A stretch of 8,368 nucleotides of DNA, taken from Pelotomaculum sp. UBA5255 (GTDB lineage: Bacteria > Bacillota > Desulfotomaculia > Desulfotomaculales > Pelotomaculaceae). The position numbers and the translations under genes were made by a program. Location: the NCBI GenBank assembly GCA_002408725.1, contig DHTR01000038.1:1-8368 (forward strand). Direction: 5' to 3'. A model generated the notes under the pieces. That model was not told where the DNA came from. It worked only from the letters and a program-made list of their open reading frames with translations, and did no database searches. Shown here in pieces: positions 5,794-8,368 of this stretch; within the stretch, counting starts at the first letter, position 1; each line of letters begins with the position of its first letter.

Positions 5794-5820
5794 GGCCCAT
5801 AAAATGGGCTTTTTTTATTT
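5794..5820 (+). terminator. Intrinsic terminator of the HEPN-MNT operon
   Basis: GCCCAT (5795-5800), a three-base loop AAA, and ATGGGC (5804-5809) form a perfect six-pair stem, extended by one G-T pair. Seven T and then ATTT follow from 5810. This is a textbook rho-independent terminator, about 45 bases past the MNT stop. Confidence 0.85.
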
Positions 5821-5949
5821 TAATAGATTACATCATGCGTTAGTGCCTCATCCAGCAATATATAGCCAGGTTCCTCAAACTCAGCATGCAGCAGCGGGAA
5901 AATAGCCAGATTCTCATGATTCTGGATTTCTCCCACCTGCAGTGTTTTT
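5820..5949 (-). pseudogene. ARPP-1 / DUF6569-like protein, N-terminal fragment
   Basis: On the minus strand about 42 codons read LQVGEIQNHENLAIFPLL and, after a few residues, PGYILLDEAL, ending at a TAA (5822-5820) formed where the T-tract of the HEPN-MNT terminator starts. The pattern VGExxxHxNLxxFPL ... YxxLDEAL resembles the start of the ARPP-1 (DUF6569) domain, a family of unknown role found near ARG and phosphatase-like proteins. Full members are several times longer, so only the front is left. No start codon is visible, because the IS256 fragment begins at about 5945-5950. The identification is from remembered family consensus and is tentative. Confidence 0.5.
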
Positions 5950-6279
5950 AAAGACAGAAAGCAAATCTGTGCCGATCTTAAGAAAATTTACGGCGCGGTA
6001 AATCTTGACGACGCGGAGTATTCAAAAGAGGAGTTTCGGGAAAAATGGGATAAAAAATATCCATCGATTATGCGCTCTTGGGACGCAAATTGGGCTGAAC
6101 TAACCACTTTCTTTAACTATCCAGAGCAAATCCGGCACCTGATATACACAACAAACGCGGTGGAAGCATACCACAGAATGGTGCGGAAATTTACGAAAGT
6201 AAAAGCGATTTTCCCTACTGACGACTCAATAAGTGTTACCGGCCACTATAAAATGAACAAAAATGGCCACGAAAATTAG
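5945..6279 (+). pseudogene. IS256-family (mutator type) transposase, C-terminal fragment
   Basis: The open frame from about 5945 reads CADLKKIYGAVNLDDAEYSK, EFREKWDKKYPSIMRSWDAN, WAELTTFFNYPEQIRHLIYT and TNAVEAYHRMVRKFTKVKAI, then FPTDDSI. This is the well-known C-terminal core of IS256-type transposases; the Glu of TTNAVE is the third catalytic residue. The first two catalytic Asp residues upstream and the last ~50 residues are missing. After DDSI (about 6231) the frame runs into the left end of an IS21-family element and stops at TAG 6277-6279. A transposase call starting at the internal ATG 6070 would miss the upstream part. The fragment is inactive and predates the IS21 insertion. Confidence 0.85.
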
Positions 6280-6311
6280 GCCACCTGCAACTGGTAACGC
6301 AGGTAAAACAA

Positions 6312-6378
6312 GGCCCACTCCCTAAATGTATCTCTGGTGTGTGAGCAGCACCAAAACCAGAGAATGAGGGAGTGAGCC
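6312..6378 (+). promoter_or_regulatory. Long inverted repeat covering the istA ribosome site
   Basis: GGCCCACTCCCT (6312-6323) pairs with AGGGAGTGAGCC (6367-6378) with one mismatch, and CTCTGGT (6332-6338) pairs perfectly with ACCAGAG (6356-6362) inside it. The right arm contains GGGAG (6368-6372), the likely ribosome site of istA, whose TTG start is at 6383. RNA read in from outside would fold and hide this site, a known means by which insertion sequences avoid activation by neighbouring promoters. The pairing is seen directly; the regulatory role is inferred. Confidence 0.55.
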
Positions 6379-6382
6379 AAAA

Positions 6383-7871
6383 TTGACGGAGGTGGCCACC
6401 ATCGTGGACATTGTGCGCTTAAAGGAGGAGGGCCTATCGCAAAGGGCCGTATCCAGGAGGCTGGGAATCAGCCGGACTACCGTAAGCAAATACTGGAATG
6501 GAACAACAGAGAAACTGATAGAACCCCGGTACAGCCGCCGACCACAGTTAATTGACCCTTACCGCGATTATATCATGGCCCGTTTGGAGGAATACCCTGA
6601 ATTATCGGCATACCGTCTCAATAAAGAGATTTTAAAGCGCGGCTATCAAGGTTCGGAACGCACAGTGCGGCGTTATGTTCAGTCCGTTCGCCCGCAAAAG
6701 TACCGTGAATATAAACCTTTTAAGACCTTGCCCGGGGAGCAAGCTCAGGTCGATTGGGGCCATTTCGGCACAATCGTGGTTGAAAGTGTTCGCTACAAAC
6801 TTTATGCTTTTGTCTTCACCCTATGCTGGTCACGTGTGAGTTACGTAGAATTCATCATTAGGGGTGATATGGCCACCTTCCTTTCCTGCATGCATCGGGC
6901 CTTTGAATACATCGGGGGCGTGCCTCGGGACGTTCTTTTTGATAACGCCAAGGTCGTGGTTTCCGAGCGGGTGGGCAGCGTAGTCCGCTTTAACGAAAAC
7001 CTTTTGCACCTATCCCTGACCTACGGATTCATTCCCCGGGCCTGCTGGATCAATGATCCCGAAACCAAGGGCAAGGTAGAATCACAGGTTAAGTATGTAC
7101 GCCGGGGTTTCTTTTACGGCCTTGAGTATGATGGCCTAGATGACCTTAATCGCCAGGCCCTTGCCTGGTGCAACGAAGAAGCCAATCCCCGGGTCCACGG
7201 AACCACCAGGGAAGTCCCGTGGGAACGGTTGGCAGTAGAACACGAATATCTAAAGCCTGTGCCGGCCCAAGTTGATATGCCGTTTACAATCGAGGAGCGG
7301 CAGGCCACTCGCACTAACCTGATTTCCGTTCAGGGTAACCAGTATTCGGTATCATCCAGCTTTGCCCGTCGGAAAGTGTGCTTCCGGCGGTATGAAAAGC
7401 ATCTGGAGCTTTTGGATGGGTGGCAGGTAGTTGACACCATCCAGCTAACATACGGCCGCGGGAAGCGCATCATCCGGGATGACCATTACCCCGAACACCA
7501 GCGGCTCCGGGAACGGAAAACCCCTTCCCACCCACTGCAGGCCAGGTTTGCGGCGTTGGCGCCTGAAGCCCCAGCCTATCTACAGGGTCTGAGCCGAAGC
7601 CGGGTGGGGACACTCCGGAATCAAATGCAAAGATCGCGGATCTGGGTGAAGTCTACCCGCCCGCCGCTATTAGCCGGGCCATGCAGCGTGCCCTTGAGTA
7701 CCAGTCCTTCGGGTACGGTACCTTAAGCGCATTCTTCAACGCCAGGCGGTGGCGCCGGAGAGTCTGCCGGGGAACCCAGCCCATAAACCGCAACCCCTCC
7801 CCGCAAACCTGAATGTGCAGGTCGAGCAGCGTGATCTGGCCTACTACCAGACGATGGGGGGAGCGCAATGA
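6383..7871 (+). pseudogene. istA: IS21-family transposase IstA, with two one-base frameshifts
   Basis: IstA is the DDE transposase of IS21 elements. Residues 8-38 form a helix-turn-helix (GLSQRAVSRRLGISRTTVSK). The rve-type catalytic core has Asp124 (AQVDWGHF), Asp187 (LFDNAK) and Glu233 (KGKVESQVK), and a beta-rich C-terminal domain follows. The first uninterrupted frame ends at 7726. The natural C-terminus is recovered by adding one A in the AAA at 7629-7631, giving ADLGEVYPPAAISRAMQRAL, and one A in the AA at 7725-7726, giving KRILQRQAVAPESLP and onward to TGA 7869-7871. That stop overlaps the istB ATG as ATGA, the classical coupling. The TTG start at 6383 has GGGAG at 6368-6372; GTG 6392 is an alternative. 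Both lesions are lost A residues in short A-runs, so sequencing error is a serious alternative to real inactivation. Confidence 0.88.
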
Positions 7872-8368
7872 TCCGCAATATTGGCATAGCCGACCGTGAA
7901 ACCCTAGAGCAAAACCTGAAAAGGTTAAAACTCCGGCATATCCGGGACAAGCTGGATGAGATAAACGAACTCGCCCTACAGGAAGAGCCCTCATATCTGG
8001 ATTTTTTGGCCCACCTGGTGCAAGAGGAAGTGGATGGGCGGGAGGCTACTAGCCGGCAACGCCGGCTTAAAGCGGCCCGGTTTCCTGCCTGCCGTACTTT
8101 GGATAGCTTTGACTTCACGTTCCAAACCTCGGTGAGTCAGCAGACAATCCGGGATCTAGCTACTTTGGAGTTCATTAAAGCCAGGGAAAATCTTATTCTT
8201 CTTGGTCCGCCCGGGGTCGGAAAGTCGCACTTAGCTACAGCCCTGGGCACGGAGGCGGTTAACGCCGGGTATAGTACCCTGTTCATTACCATGGATGACC
8301 TGGCTAACCGGATGTATGCCTGTCTGGCCGACAGCAGCCTGCCTCGATATGTACGTAGCCTTCTGCGC
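7868..8368 (+). CDS. istB: IstB-like AAA+ ATPase of IS21, partial (3' end outside window)
   Basis: The first 167 residues of IstB, the ATP-dependent helper that assembles on target DNA and directs IstA, are present. An N-terminal helical region (LKRLKLRHIRDKLDEI, about 18-32, and SYLDFLAHLVQEEV, about 42-55) is followed by FDFTFQTSVS (81-90) and Walker A GPPGVGKS (113-120). Walker B and the sensor motifs are beyond the window edge. Usual length is about 250 residues. ATG 7868 overlaps the restored istA stop by four bases (ATGA), so translation is probably coupled. No frameshift is seen in the visible part. It belongs to the same element as istA and is unrelated in orientation and sequence to the istB tail at the left of the window. 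Confidence 0.92.
   Translation, partial: MIRNIGIADRETLEQNLKRLKLRHIRDKLDEINELALQEEPSYLDFLAHLVQEEVDGREATSRQRRLKAARFPACRTLDSFDFTFQTSVSQQTIRDLATLEFIKARENLILLGPPGVGKSHLATALGTEAVNAGYSTLFITMDDLANRMYACLADSSLPRYVRSLLR

Larger units (their letters stand above)
6234..8368 (+). mobile_element. IS21-family insertion sequence, left end to istB (continues beyond window)
   Basis: The left end starts at about 6234 with TGTTACC, directly interrupting the IS256 transposase frame. GGCCAC recurs at 6241-6246, 6265-6270 and 6279-6284, the kind of subterminal array that IS21 transposase binds. Then follow istA (6383-7871) and istB (7868 onward) in the standard order with a four-base overlap. The right end lies outside the window. 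The element is nested inside an older IS256 remnant and shows far less decay than every other IS here, so it is probably the most recent arrival. Confidence 0.85.

Noticed and set aside
7653..8118. Two minus-strand ORFs of 113 and 131 codons over the istA/istB junction
   Set aside because: They are antisense to istA and istB, which are supported by motifs and by their ATGA overlap.

Overview
The window looks like chromosomal accessory DNA from an anaerobic, low-to-mid-GC Firmicute, probably of the Clostridia/Peptococcaceae type (Desulfotomaculum- or Pelotomaculum-like). This is inferred from strong AGGAGG ribosome sites, GTG/TTG start codons, a Firmicutes-type MetK sequence and the mix of IS21, IS256, IS110, IS66, IS1634 and IS4 families. 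No rRNA, tRNA or CRISPR array was seen. No single marker fixes the species.

Left part (1-1800): the end of an IS21-family element (minus-strand istB tail) abuts the last ~38 codons of a malonyl-CoA acyltransferase. A complete small acyl carrier protein follows, and then the first third of a beta-ketoacyl synthase. The ACP carries a GANSVDRAD motif typical of the donor ACP of HMG-synthase (beta-branching) cassettes. The order AT, ACP, KS matches that of trans-AT polyketide clusters such as bacillaene (pksC...acpK-pksF). I read this as the wreck of a trans-AT polyketide locus. The AT has lost its front and gained an internal stop, and the KS is cut off by an IS1634-like transposase tail. Only the ACP looks whole.

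Middle (1800-4600): a terminator and a frameshifted IS4-type transposase tail precede an intact SAM-dependent methyltransferase of the TIGR00027/LCM family, which has its own good ribosome site. Minus-strand IS110 and IS66 scraps come next. Then comes a doubly truncated S-adenosylmethionine synthetase (metK), open for 279 codons but lacking the N-terminal HPDK region and the C-terminal tail. The methyltransferase could once have been a tailoring enzyme of the polyketide locus, but IS debris separates the two and the link is only inference.

Right part (4600-8368): a ~450-base gene-free stretch leads to a promoter and an overlapping HEPN-MNT pair (putative toxin-antitoxin) that ends in a clear intrinsic terminator. 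Directly behind it are a minus-strand N-terminal scrap of an ARPP-1/DUF6569-type protein and an IS256 transposase C-terminal piece. The IS256 piece is cut by the left end of a second, much fresher IS21-family element. That element carries istA (two one-base frameshifts, both in A-runs) and istB, coupled by an ATGA overlap; istB runs off the window. A long inverted repeat lies between the IS end and istA and covers the istA ribosome site.

Overall this is an insertion-sequence graveyard with three apparently intact non-mobile units: the ACP, the methyltransferase and the HEPN-MNT pair.
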